Assembly: GCF_000801955.1 (NCBI RefSeq)
Contig: NZ_JSZO01000038.1
Coordinates: 1 to 64,000, forward strand
Direction: 5' to 3'
Origin: Ralstonia sp. A12
Lineage (GTDB): Bacteria > Pseudomonadota > Gammaproteobacteria > Burkholderiales > Burkholderiaceae
DNA: 64,000 nt
Below the pieces are notes generated by a model, which had not been told where the DNA came from, searched no databases, and saw only the letters and a program-made list of their open reading frames with translations. Below are positions 7,817 to 16,430 of this stretch, piece by piece. The translations under genes and the position numbers were made by a program. Numbering within the stretch: position 1 is the first letter of the stretch; each line of letters begins with the position of its first letter.

Positions 7817-9235
7817 TCACGCCATCAGCATGGTCTTGGGTTCCAGATAGGCGTTCATCCCCCATTTGCCCATCTCCCGGCCCAGCCCGGAATATTTGAA
7901 GCCGCCAAACGGTGCGCGAGGTTCATGGGCCAAGGTGTTGATAAGCACTCGGCCCGCATCGATCTGGCGCGCCACGCGCTCGCAACGTGCCACATCCTGG
8001 CCCAGCACCATGGCGCTCAAACCGTAGCGCGTATCGTTGGCAATGGTGATGGCGTCAGCCTCGTTTTCGTAGGCAATGATGGTGAGCACCGGGCCAAAGA
8101 TCTCTTCTTGCGCAATGCGCATCTGGTTGGTGGCACGGGTAAAAATCGTGGGCTTGACGAACCACCCGGCACGCAGGCCATCGGGCCGCCCCTCACCGCC
8201 TGCAAGCAGGGTCGCGCCCTCTTCCTGACCAATGCGGATGTAGTTCTGTACCCGCTCCCACTGTTTGGCGCTGACCATTGGGCCGATGTCGGTCGCGGCA
8301 TCGCGCGGATCGCCAGATCGGATATGCGAAACCGCTTCCTTTGCGATGTCCTCAAACTCCGCAAGCCTGTTGCGCGGCACCAGAATGCGGGTGCCTGCAA
8401 TGCACGCCTGGCCACTGTTCATGAAGCCGGCGTGGAGCACGAGCGGCATGATGTCCCGGAAGTTCGCGTCATCAAGCACCACGGTGGGCGACTTGCCCCC
8501 CAGCTCCAACGTCATGCGCTTCATCGTGGCGGCACCAGTGCTCACCAGATGCTGCCCCACCGCGGACGAACCCGTGAACGAAATCTTGGCAATGTCTGGA
8601 TGGCGCGCGATTTCTTCACCGACCACATCGCCACGGCCATTGACGATGTTGAACACGCCCGGAGGCAAGCCAGCCTCATGCAGAGCCTGTGCGATGACCT
8701 GCGTCTGCATTGCGCTCATCTCGCTCGGTTTGATGACGGCGGTACAACCTGCCGCCAATGCGGTCGCGAGCTTGTTGCAGATGAATCCGGCATTGCTGTT
8801 CCAGGGGGTAATGAGACCGGCAACGCCGACGGGCGTCAGGATCACCCGAGCCGCTCCGGCCTGTTCCTCGAACGCGAAAGACTCCAGTGCATCAATCGCC
8901 TGGGCAATGACATCCGCTGGATAGGTCGCCATCCAACGGCCACGTTCCACAGGGGCGCCGTACTCCACCACGATGGCCTCCAGCAGATCAGCCTCACGCG
9001 CGGCCACCGCCTTATGCATGCGCCGCAGAGCAGCGATGCGTTCTTCGCGTGTGGTACGCGCCCAGGCAGGAAGCGCCGTCTTGGCCGCCGCAATCGCGCG
9101 TTGCGCGTCTTGCGCATCGCCAAGGCGCACCTGGCCGATCACCTCTTCGGTGCTCGGGTTATGGAGGTCAAACCATTCCTGGCCGTGCGGCAGGACAAAC
9201 TGGCCGTTGATATAGATGTGTTCAATGCGTTGCAT
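7817..9235 (-). CDS. NAD(P)-dependent aldehyde dehydrogenase family protein
   Basis: Complete aldehyde dehydrogenase (472 aa). The cofactor region has TPWNSNAGFICNKLATALAAG and FTGSSAVGQHL, the catalytic Glu is in LELGGKSPTVV, and the catalytic Cys is in NSGQACIAGTR. The C-terminal APFGGFKYSGLGREMG is standard. It oxidises an aldehyde to the acid; the substrate is not apparent. A LysR gene is transcribed divergently and is the likely regulator. Confidence 0.9.
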   Translation of the reverse strand: MQRIEHIYINGQFVLPHGQEWFDLHNPSTEEVIGQVRLGDAQDAQRAIAAAKTALPAWARTTREERIAALRRMHKAVAAREADLLEAIVVEYGAPVERGRWMATYPADVIAQAIDALESFAFEEQAGAARVILTPVGVAGLITPWNSNAGFICNKLATALAAGCTAVIKPSEMSAMQTQVIAQALHEAGLPPGVFNIVNGRGDVVGEEIARHPDIAKISFTGSSAVGQHLVSTGAATMKRMTLELGGKSPTVVLDDANFRDIMPLVLHAGFMNSGQACIAGTRILVPRNRLAEFEDIAKEAVSHIRSGDPRDAATDIGPMVSAKQWERVQNYIRIGQEEGATLLAGGEGRPDGLRAGWFVKPTIFTRATNQMRIAQEEIFGPVLTIIAYENEADAITIANDTRYGLSAMVLGQDVARCERVARQIDAGRVLINTLAHEPRAPFGGFKYSGLGREMGKWGMNAYLEPKTMLMA

Positions 9236-9295
9236 CGTGCGTCCTTTTCACAAATTGAGCTGCGATGCACGCAGTCTAGAAGCGCATTACCATTC

Positions 9296-9313
9296 CGATA
9301 AGATGCCCTATCG
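9296..9313. promoter_or_regulatory. Candidate LysR operator for the aldehyde dehydrogenase gene
   Basis: Inverted repeat CGATA-N8-TATCG in the gap between the divergent aldehyde dehydrogenase and LysR genes. The ATA-N8-TAT core resembles LysR-type recognition boxes. Symmetry and location are the only evidence. Confidence 0.4.
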
Positions 9314-9349
9314 ATGATGTTTCATCCTGAAATTCAGGACAATGCGCCC

Positions 9350-10252
9350 ATGCATCGCACAGGAATGACTGAACTTGAAGTGGTTCTGGCCGTGGCACGC
9401 CGCAACAGCTTTCGCGGCGCTGCGCAAGAGCTGGGCATGTCAACCACGGCTGTAAGCAGCGCGGTCGCTGGGCTGGAAGCGCGGTTGAAAGTGCGCCTGT
9501 TCAACCGCTCGACGCGCAGCGTGGCGCTGACCGATGCGGGCAGGCGCTATGTCGAACGCATTGCCCCCGCACTTGCTGAGATTCAGAGCGCCGGCGAGGA
9601 AGCCAGCACCGGCCCGAACATACCGAGCGGCACGTTACGCATCAATGCGCCGCATGGCGCAGCGTTTCTATTGCTGGAGCCGCTGTTCTACCAATACGCG
9701 CAACGCCATCCGCAGGTGCGCATCGACATCGTGACCGAGTCGCGCATGATCGATATCGTGGCCGACGGCTTCGACGCAGGTATCCGCCTGGCTGAATCCG
9801 TGCCGCAGGACATGATTGCCGTGCCGCTGTCCCGCGACATCCGCATGCTCGTTGTGGCGACACCCGATTACCTGAAGCGCAACGGAAGCCCCGAGCATCC
9901 GCGTGATCTGCTTGGCCATCAAAGCATTGGCATGCGCATGTCGCACGGTGGCATCTACCAATGGGAACTGGAGCACAACGGTCAGAAACTCCAGATGGAT
10001 TTACCCGTGCGCATGGTGCTGAATGAACTGGCAGCCATCAAGCAGGCGGTACTGCTTGGGCTCGGTATCGGCTTCATCTCGGAATGGTTCATCGAAGAGG
10101 AACTGAAGTCCGGCGCACTGGTTCCCGTGCTTGAGCCATGGTGTCCGCCATTTGGCGGGTTACGGCTCTACTACTCCGGCCATCGGTTCGTACCAGCACG
10201 CTTGCGGGCGCTCATCGATCTGATTCACGCGTTGCGTCTGGCCGCCCCGTGA
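9350..10252 (+). CDS. LysR-family regulator, divergent from aldehyde dehydrogenase
   Basis: LysR-type regulator (300 aa from ATG 9350; further in-frame starts at 9314 and 9365). [36 protein letters not shown], then [15 protein letters not shown]. The effector domain includes [25 protein letters not shown], typical of the CrgA-like branch. AGGAC at 9335-9339 suits the 9350 start. The divergent aldehyde dehydrogenase is the obvious candidate target. Confidence 0.88.
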   Translation: MHRTGMTELEVVLAVARRNSFRGAAQELGMSTTAVSSAVAGLEARLKVRLFNRSTRSVALTDAGRRYVERIAPALAEIQSAGEEASTGPNIPSGTLRINAPHGAAFLLLEPLFYQYAQRHPQVRIDIVTESRMIDIVADGFDAGIRLAESVPQDMIAVPLSRDIRMLVVATPDYLKRNGSPEHPRDLLGHQSIGMRMSHGGIYQWELEHNGQKLQMDLPVRMVLNELAAIKQAVLLGLGIGFISEWFIEEELKSGALVPVLEPWCPPFGGLRLYYSGHRFVPARLRALIDLIHALRLAAP

Positions 10253-10300
10253 GGCCCATCCAGCCGCTTCACCACCCGCGCGGAAACGTCGATGCACGGA

Positions 10301-10326
10301 TGACGCCGCCTACCAAGGCGGCGTCA
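10301..10326. terminator. Bidirectional hairpin between convergent genes
   Basis: Perfect 10-bp stem TGACGCCGCC / GGCGGCGTCA with loop TACCAA, in the gap between the convergent LysR and hydrolase genes. There is no T-tract, so it is a likely but not classical terminator. Confidence 0.6.
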
Positions 10327-10342
10327 CCTGTGTCCGCTGAGA

Positions 10343-11269
10343 TTACTGAGCGGGTGTATTGATGAAGCGCACCAGCTCCGTCATCGTCGGCTCGGGCGCC
10401 TCTTCCATCAGCCAGTGGCCGGAACCCTTGACGGTGATGCCGTTCACGTTGGTGGCCACCAGCTTGGCCTGCTCGATCAGGAACGCGCCGGAGGCCCTCT
10501 CGCCGGCCAGCACGAGCATCGGCATCTTGAGCGGTGTTTTGGCGAAGCCGGCAAAGTCTTCCGCGTCCTGCGGGAAGGTGTGGAAGTACTCGAACCCGGC
10601 GGCCATGCGGCCCGGCTGTGCATACGTGCGGGCGTAGAGCTGCCGGCTTGCCTCGGGCACCGAGTGCTTCGGATCGGCGGCAAAGTCGTTCCAGAAGTGC
10701 TCGAAGTAGATACGTTCACGGCCCTGCACCAGCTTGAGCGGCGTGTCGCCGTAGAAGTGGAAGTGCCACAGGTCGCGCAGCAGCCAGACCTTCTGCCAGT
10801 CGCCTACGCCGGGCAGGAAGGCGTCCATGAGCGTGATGCTTTCCACCTCGTCGGGGTACTGCGCAGCGTAGGCGTACGCCACCATCAGGCCGATGTCGTG
10901 GCCGACCAGCTTGACCTTGCGGTGGCCCGTGGCCAGCACCATGGCGTGGATGTCTTGCGCCAGCGTCTTCTTGTCGAAGCCGGAGGCTGGAATCGATGAG
11001 GTGCCCGCGCCCGGCAGGTCCGGTGCCAGCACCACGCGGCGATCGGCCAGGCGTGGGATCAGCAGCAGCCACATGTGGCTGGTTTCGGCATAGCCGTGCA
11101 GCAGCACGACCGGGGTTTCGGGGCCGCTGCCAGCTTGCAGCGTGTGGATTTGCAGGCCGGCAGCATCCACGATGCGGTCTTGCACGGTGGGCGCGGCATG
11201 CGCCTGTAGCGCGGCCAGGCCGATGAGCGCGGCACCCAGGTGGCGCACCAGGTTGGGAAAAATCTTCAT
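10343..11269 (-). CDS. Exported Cif-like epoxide hydrolase (alpha/beta hydrolase)
   Basis: Alpha/beta hydrolase (308 aa) with a signal peptide (HLGAALIGLAALQAHA, cleavage near residue 26). The nucleophile is Asp125 in GHDIG, so it is an epoxide hydrolase/dehalogenase-type enzyme and not a serine esterase. Oxyanion-hole region LLHGY; catalytic His285 in GSGHW; a charge-relay candidate is Asp149 in LMDAFLP. It carries WHFHF (His169) and GFEYF (Tyr228), matching the His/Tyr ring-opening pair of the secreted Pseudomonas aeruginosa epoxide hydrolase Cif, and shares LYARTYAQP-type cap sequence with it. The start at 11269 has GGAGA upstream. It lies 56 bp after the SDR gene, probably in one operon. 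Confidence 0.82.
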   Translation of the reverse strand: MKIFPNLVRHLGAALIGLAALQAHAAPTVQDRIVDAAGLQIHTLQAGSGPETPVVLLHGYAETSHMWLLLIPRLADRRVVLAPDLPGAGTSSIPASGFDKKTLAQDIHAMVLATGHRKVKLVGHDIGLMVAYAYAAQYPDEVESITLMDAFLPGVGDWQKVWLLRDLWHFHFYGDTPLKLVQGRERIYFEHFWNDFAADPKHSVPEASRQLYARTYAQPGRMAAGFEYFHTFPQDAEDFAGFAKTPLKMPMLVLAGERASGAFLIEQAKLVATNVNGITVKGSGHWLMEEAPEPTMTELVRFINTPAQ

Positions 11270-11325
11270 GATGATCTCCAGCGCGGACCGCACGCGGTGC
11301 ACGGCCCGCAGAGCAAAGAGTGGGT

Positions 11326-12075
11326 TTAGAGCTGGCTCATGCCACCGTCGGCAATGATTTCCGTGCCGACAATGAAGGCCGATTCCGGCGCCGACAGATG
11401 CAGCACCGTCGACGCGATCTCTTCCGGCTGGCCGAAGCGGCCCAGCGGCACTTGGCTCTGAATCTGCGCGGCGGTGGCCGACAGGGTGTCGGCATCCAGG
11501 CCGAGCTTGCCGTAGATCGGTGTACTCACCGGGCCGGGGCTGACCACATTCACGCGGATACCCGAGCCGAGCAGTTCCGCCGACAGCGTCTTCGCCAGCG
11601 AGATCAGCGCCGCCTTGCTCGCCGCATAGACCGACGAATTCGGCATGCCAATGCGCGCGTTGATCGAGCCGTTCAGCACGATCGACGTGCCCTTGTTGAG
11701 GATGGGCAGCAGCGCCTGGATCTGGAAGAACGCGCCCTTCACGTTGGCGTTGAAGGTGGCGTCCCACAGGGCTTCGTCCACGTCCGTCAGTGAGGCAAAC
11801 CTGGCCATGCCGGCGTTGATGAACACGGCATCCAGACGCACACCGGCCTCCTGCAGTTGGCGCGTCAGCTCGCGTGCGGCAGCCACAGTGCCGGTTTCAT
11901 TGCGGATGGCGATAGCGTTGGCGCCGAGCGTTTCGCGTGCCGTTTCCAGCGCCACCGCATCCCGCCCGGTGATGACCACACGGGCGCCTTCCTGCACAAA
12001 TGCCTGGGCGGCTGCCAGGCCAATACCGCTGTTGCCGCCAGTGACCAGAACGGTCTTGCCTTCGAAGCGATTCAT
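11326..12075 (-). CDS. SDR family oxidoreductase
   Basis: Classical short-chain dehydrogenase/reductase (249 aa). Cofactor motif TGGNSGIG, the NAG motif in VFINAGMARF, catalytic Ser in LNGSINA, and the YxxxK pair in VYAASKAAL. TGRD after the second strand suggests an NADP preference. GGAGG precedes the ATG at 12075. It is followed by the Cif-like hydrolase and is divergent from a LysR gene, so the three form a small regulated cassette. Substrate unknown. Confidence 0.9.
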   Translation of the reverse strand: MNRFEGKTVLVTGGNSGIGLAAAQAFVQEGARVVITGRDAVALETARETLGANAIAIRNETGTVAAARELTRQLQEAGVRLDAVFINAGMARFASLTDVDEALWDATFNANVKGAFFQIQALLPILNKGTSIVLNGSINARIGMPNSSVYAASKAALISLAKTLSAELLGSGIRVNVVSPGPVSTPIYGKLGLDADTLSATAAQIQSQVPLGRFGQPEEIASTVLHLSAPESAFIVGTEIIADGGMSQL

Positions 12076-12187
12076 GATGTCCTCCATGGGATAAGTTGAA
12101 CTTGAACAATCGCGTGACTGCAGTGTGGACGCGGGCAAGCGGTTTGCCATACGATCCGGACGATGAACACGTTCGAAGGAATTGCAC

Positions 12188-13111
12188 ATGTTGACGGACG
12201 AAGAATTGGCCCTGCTGGAAGCCATCCGCCAGACGGGCAGCCTGTCGCGCGCGGCGGCGCAACTGGGCAAGGCGCCGTCGACCGTGTCGTATGCGGCGCG
12301 GCAACTGGAGCAGCGTTTCGACGCCCTGCTGTTTGATCGGCGCCGCTATCGGCTGCAGCTGACGCGTGCGGGGCTGCTCCTCACTGAAGAGGCCGCGCGG
12401 CTGGCGCAAGACGTATCGCGCATCACGCAGCGTGTACGGCAGGTGGCCAACGGCTGGGAAGACCGGCTGTGGATCGTGACCGACGAGTTGCTGGAGTTCG
12501 AATCGCTCATGCCTGTGATGCATGCATTCGATGCGCTGCAATCCGGCGTGGCGCTACGTGTCACGCACGAAGTGCTGGCCGGCACGTGGGAAGCGCTGCG
12601 CGATGGGCGGGCCGATCTCGTCATCGGGGCGACTAACGAGCCGCCGTCCATCCCCAACCTGGGGTGGTTTGAGTTGGGCGTGGTGGAGTGGGTGTTTGCC
12701 GTGTCGCCACGGCATCCGCTGGCGGCTATCCAGGCGCCGCTCACGCGCGAGGAGATCGCCCGGCACCGCGCCGTAGTGGTAGCCGATTCCGCACGAACCA
12801 CTGCGGGCCGTGCCTACGGCATGCTCAGCGGGCAACCCACGCTGGCCGTGCCGAGCATGCACGCCAAGACGCTGGCCCAACGCGACGGCCTGGGCGTGGG
12901 CTGGCTGCCACGGCATCGCGTGGCGTCGCTACTGACGCGCGGCGATCTGGTGGAAAAACGCACCACTGACCCGCGCGAACCCAACCTGCTCTACGTCGGC
13001 TGGCGCAGCAACGCGGATGGCGAGGGCCGCGCACTCCAGTGGTGGCTTGAGCAGCTACGCCAGCCAAGGCTGGCCAAGCGCTTGGTGCAGGGCGTGGACG
13101 CGTTCACTTGA
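12188..13111 (+). CDS. LysR-family regulator, divergent from SDR/Cif-like operon
   Basis: LysR-type regulator (307 aa). HTH: ALLEAIRQTGSLSRAAAQLGKAPSTVSYAARQLEQRF, then LFDRRRYRLQLTRAG. The effector domain starts near residue 90 (DRLWIVTDELLEFESL). AAGGA at 12176-12180 supports the ATG at 12188. The 112-bp divergent gap to the SDR gene makes that operon its likely target. Confidence 0.88.
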   Translation: MLTDEELALLEAIRQTGSLSRAAAQLGKAPSTVSYAARQLEQRFDALLFDRRRYRLQLTRAGLLLTEEAARLAQDVSRITQRVRQVANGWEDRLWIVTDELLEFESLMPVMHAFDALQSGVALRVTHEVLAGTWEALRDGRADLVIGATNEPPSIPNLGWFELGVVEWVFAVSPRHPLAAIQAPLTREEIARHRAVVVADSARTTAGRAYGMLSGQPTLAVPSMHAKTLAQRDGLGVGWLPRHRVASLLTRGDLVEKRTTDPREPNLLYVGWRSNADGEGRALQWWLEQLRQPRLAKRLVQGVDAFT

Positions 13112-13208
13112 AACTTCACCGGGCCGTGTGATCTTGCCTATGCTGGGATGGCGCCGACGCCGCATGATCCGCCGGCGCACCATAGGCACCGACTATTGCA
13201 GAATGATC

Positions 13209-13273
13209 AACGTTGGGGCGTTTGTCCTCAGACAAACCCTCGGTTTGGTCAACGCGCACTGTCGGCCAACGTT
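13209..13273. promoter_or_regulatory. Nested inverted repeats upstream of 13318 gene
   Basis: An outer pair AACGTTGG (13209-13216) and CCAACGTT (13266-13273) encloses a perfect hairpin GTTTGTC-CTCA-GACAAAC (13220-13237). The structure lies 45 bp before the start of the exported-protein gene. It could be an operator, a leader RNA fold or a remnant; nothing else identifies it. Confidence 0.35.
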
Positions 13274-13317
13274 AATCGGTCACGCACGTATCTCCGTGCC
13301 TCGTTGAGGGTCTCGTT

Positions 13318-13827
13318 ATGAAACTGTCTGCGTTGATGTTTTCGATCGGTACGCTGGTGATGGGCTCGGCCTTTGCACAGGGCACGGCCGCGCCAGCTAC
13401 GGCACCGGCGGCTGCACCTGCCGCTGTCCACGCGGTCTGCAAGGACGGCACGCCATACAGCGGCACAACGCTCAAGGGCGCCTGCCACGGCCATGGTGGC
13501 GTCGACAAGAAGGCCAGCGCTGCAGGCGCAACGGCAGCCGCTGCACCGGCTGCGGCACCTGCCACGCCGGCAGCAGCAGCCATGCCTGCTGCACCGGCAG
13601 CACCCGCCGCGGCAACGGCACCGGCCTCCAAGCCTGCCGCTGCAGCAACAGGCACTGTCGCCCCTGGCGGCGGCCCGGACAAGGTCTGGGCAAACACCAC
13701 CACCAAGGTCTACCACTGCCCGGGTGACCGCTACTATGGCAAGACCAAGCAAGGCTCCTACATGACCGAGGCCGACGCCAAGGCTCAAGGCATGCACGCC
13801 AGCCACAACAAGGCCTGCACCAAGTAA
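13318..13827 (+). CDS. Exported Ala/Pro-rich two-domain protein (DUF3761-like N-terminus)
   Basis: Exported protein (169 aa). Signal peptide ending near AFAQ. A first small Cys motif, [20 protein letters not shown], resembles DUF3761. A ~70-residue low-complexity Ala/Pro linker follows, then a second Cys domain, [20 protein letters not shown] with [10 protein letters not shown] at the end. The two Cys-pair modules may each hold a disulfide. Function unknown. The Ala/Pro linker is repeat-rich and likely varies in length between strains. Confidence 0.75.
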   Translation: MKLSALMFSIGTLVMGSAFAQGTAAPATAPAAAPAAVHAVCKDGTPYSGTTLKGACHGHGGVDKKASAAGATAAAAPAAAPATPAAAAMPAAPAAPAAATAPASKPAAAATGTVAPGGGPDKVWANTTTKVYHCPGDRYYGKTKQGSYMTEADAKAQGMHASHNKACTK

Positions 13828-13850
13828 GCCGCGCCTGAAGCGCAACACGC

Positions 13851-13888
13851 ACGCCGCGGCCCGCCCCGGGTCGCGGCGTATTCCTTTT
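13851..13888 (+). terminator. Rho-independent terminator after 13318 gene
   Basis: Stem ACGCCGCG (13851-13858) / CGCGGCGT (13872-13879) with a GC-rich 13-nt loop, followed by ATTCCTTTT. It separates the exported-protein gene from the SulP gene. Confidence 0.65.
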
Positions 13889-13914
13889 GCCTCACCGCCT
13901 CACCGTTGCACCGC

Positions 13915-15630
13915 ATGCCCCCACGCTACGAACATCCCGCCACAGCCCTCCAGCATCCCGAGCACTACGCACCGCTGGATGCACCGCCCATGCCAGCACA
14001 GCAACGCGTGCTGCGTGACGTGATTGCCGGGTTCTCGATTGCGGGCCTGCTGTTGCCCGAAGCCGTTGCGTATGCCGGCATTGCCAGCCTGCCGCCGCAG
14101 ACCGGGTTGATCGCGCTGCTGTCGGGGCTGGTGGTGTATGCGCTGGTCGGGTCGAGCCGCTTTGCGATTGTCTCGGCCACGTCCTCGTCGGCTGCCGTGC
14201 TGTTTGCGACGGTGCTCTCCGAGCCCGGCAACGCGGGCACGGCGCTCACGCTGGCGGCGGCGCTCATCATTGCCACGGGGCTGCTGTTCATCCTGGCGGG
14301 CGTGGGGCGGCTGGGTGGCATGTCGGATTTCATCGCGCGGCCGGTGCTGCGCGGCTTCACCTTCGGGCTGGCGCTGACGATTGCGATCAAGCAGTTGCCG
14401 AAGATCCTCGACGTGACCGTGCACCACAGCGACACGCCGCGCATTGCGCTCGATCTGCTCAGCAGCGCAGCCAGCGCCAACCCGTACAGCACTGCATTGG
14501 GCGCAGCAGCGTTGGCCTTGCTGTTTGGCCTGGGGCGCTGGGGGGGCCGCATTCCGGCCACGCTCGTCGTCATCGTGCTGGCCATCGGGGCCGGCTACTG
14601 GCTCGACTGGCATGCGTACGGCATTGCCGTGGTCGGCCATATCGACCTGCAGAACATCACCTTTGGTATGCCCGACCTGGGCCGTGCGGAGTGGATGCAG
14701 AGCATCGAACTCGGCTTCGCGCTCATGCTCATCCTCTACGCCGAGTCGTATGGCTCCATCCGCAACTTCGCGCTCAAGCACGGCGATACCATCAACGCCA
14801 ACCGAGACCTCGTCGCGCTGGGCTGCGCCAATCTACTCTCGGGCCTGCTGCACGGCATGCCTGTGGGCGCGGGTTACTCCGCCACCTCTGCCAACGAGGC
14901 AGCCGGCGCGCAGTCACGCCTGGCCGGGCTATGCGCAGCGGTTGTCGTGGCGCTGATCGTGTGGCTGTTCCTGCCGCAACTGGCGCGTATTCCCGAGCCG
15001 GTGCTGGCGGCCATCGTGATCTTTGCGGTCAGCCATTCGCTGCATCCGAGCGTGTTCAAGCCGTACTGGTCGTGGCATCGGGATCGGCTCGTGGTGATTG
15101 CCGCGCTGCTGGCCGTGCTGGTGCTGGGCGTGCTGCACGGGCTGTTGGCAGCGATTGGCGTGAGCCTGTTGCTGACGCTGCGCAAACTCTCCGAGCCGAC
15201 CGTCAGCCTGCTCGGCCGTCTGCGCGATAGCCACGATTTTGTCGACGTGTCGTTGCACCCCGATGCCAAGCCGTTGCCCGGCGTGCTGATCGTGCGGCCG
15301 GAAGTGCCGCTGTTCTTCGCCAACACCGAGCGTGTGCTGGGCAAGGTGCGCGCGCTGCTGCAAGCGCCGCAGCAACCGCCGCTGCGCTCCATCATGCTGA
15401 GTCTGGAAGAGACGCCCGACGTGGACGGCTCCGCCATTGAGGCATTGCGCATCTTTGCTGCGGAATGCGCGGCGCGCGGTTTGCAACTGATGTTCGTACG
15501 GCTCAAACCGCGTGCACTGACTGTCCTGCAACGCGCCACGGACAGCACGCTGCGGCCCGAGATGCTGCATGAGTTGAGCGTGGATGAGTGTGTGCAGTCG
15601 TTGGCGGACGGCGCGCAGCCCAAAGCCTGA
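13915..15630 (+). CDS. SulP family inorganic anion transporter with STAS domain
   Basis: Inner-membrane SulP/SLC26 carrier (571 aa from ATG 13915). Residues ~35-430 are strongly hydrophobic, opening with the SulP signature DVIAGFSIAGLLLPEAVAYA and including GMPVGAGYSATSANEAAGAQS. The C-terminal ~130 residues form a cytosolic STAS domain (VLIVRPEVPLFFANTERVL, MLSLEETPDVDGSAIEAL). Substrate may be sulfate, bicarbonate or a dicarboxylate; not resolvable here. It ends 8 bp before a convergent gene. Confidence 0.9.
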   Translation: MPPRYEHPATALQHPEHYAPLDAPPMPAQQRVLRDVIAGFSIAGLLLPEAVAYAGIASLPPQTGLIALLSGLVVYALVGSSRFAIVSATSSSAAVLFATVLSEPGNAGTALTLAAALIIATGLLFILAGVGRLGGMSDFIARPVLRGFTFGLALTIAIKQLPKILDVTVHHSDTPRIALDLLSSAASANPYSTALGAAALALLFGLGRWGGRIPATLVVIVLAIGAGYWLDWHAYGIAVVGHIDLQNITFGMPDLGRAEWMQSIELGFALMLILYAESYGSIRNFALKHGDTINANRDLVALGCANLLSGLLHGMPVGAGYSATSANEAAGAQSRLAGLCAAVVVALIVWLFLPQLARIPEPVLAAIVIFAVSHSLHPSVFKPYWSWHRDRLVVIAALLAVLVLGVLHGLLAAIGVSLLLTLRKLSEPTVSLLGRLRDSHDFVDVSLHPDAKPLPGVLIVRPEVPLFFANTERVLGKVRALLQAPQQPPLRSIMLSLEETPDVDGSAIEALRIFAAECAARGLQLMFVRLKPRALTVLQRATDSTLRPEMLHELSVDECVQSLADGAQPKA

Positions 15631-15638
15631 CGGCCAGA

Positions 15639-16343
15639 TCAGTCCCCACCGCCACCACAACCGCCGCCGCCATCGCCACCGCTGCCAGCACAACCGCCGC
15701 CGCCACAACCACCGTCACGCTTTCTACCAAAGCCCTCAATGGTGCCGTCGATGCGGCGGCTGGCGAAATCGGCACCGCATTGCATGACATCGCCGCCGGG
15801 CAGGATGGTGGCGCAGTCCGGCACGTAGTGAAAGCCCTTGGGAATGGCGAGCTGCCGGTCAATGGCGAACAGCAGCGGCAGGCGATCGGGCTTGCGCGGG
15901 TTGATCGACTCCGCCTGGCAAGCCCACCACCAAGTGCGGCGCAGCCCCACGTTGGCGCGTTTGCGCACTGGTGAAAGCGCTGCGGATGGCAAGTGATGCA
16001 GGAACTTGCCGAACGCGCGGCTGCAGAAATCGCGGTATTCACGCGTGTACAGGATGAACTCGTGCCACAGGTCATCGACCACCCGCGAGGGCATCGAGAC
16101 ATAGTCGCAATCGCTGCGCAGGTGGACGATGAAGAACTGTCGCAACCCGCGCACGACCTGTTCGCGCTGGGCGGGGGTCAGGTCAGGGTGCTTCTCGGCA
16201 AAGCGTTCCAGCAAGCCGGGTGGCCACTGGTAGTTCTGGATGAACGTTTCGCGGTGCTCCTCCTTGAAGCGCCCTCGAACGGAAAATGCGGCCAGCGTGG
16301 CAATCAAGCCGACAACGATGACTCCGGTTTGGAGTGCTGCCAT
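15639..16343 (-). CDS. GRDP-like protein with Gly/Cys-rich tail
   Basis: Protein of 234 aa with one N-terminal hydrophobic segment (GVIVVGLIATLAAF) and a central domain resembling the glycine-rich-domain-containing-protein-like family: RQFFIVHL, PSRVVDDLWHEFILYTREY, FCSRAFGKFLHHLP. The last ~25 residues are almost only Gly with spaced Cys (GGCGGGGCAGSGGDGGGG), a low-complexity tail. Role unknown. It is convergent with the SulP gene and stands alone on its strand. Confidence 0.7.
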   Translation of the reverse strand: MAALQTGVIVVGLIATLAAFSVRGRFKEEHRETFIQNYQWPPGLLERFAEKHPDLTPAQREQVVRGLRQFFIVHLRSDCDYVSMPSRVVDDLWHEFILYTREYRDFCSRAFGKFLHHLPSAALSPVRKRANVGLRRTWWWACQAESINPRKPDRLPLLFAIDRQLAIPKGFHYVPDCATILPGGDVMQCGADFASRRIDGTIEGFGRKRDGGCGGGGCAGSGGDGGGGCGGGGD

Positions 16344-16430
16344 CCGATCCCCCCGAATCGTGTTTTTGGCTCGGCCATTATGCCGCGCCGCCTAGCAGAC
16401 CACGTGATGCTCCGGTAATACTCGAATGTG

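Noticed and set aside
7370-9301. 643-residue + strand open frame
   Set aside because: Lies antisense to the aldehyde dehydrogenase and DauR-like genes; composition is that of a GC-rich shadow.
10343-11767. N-terminally extended form of the Cif-like hydrolase
   Set aside because: The extension is out-of-frame shadow of the SDR gene; the signal peptide and ribosome site are at 11269.
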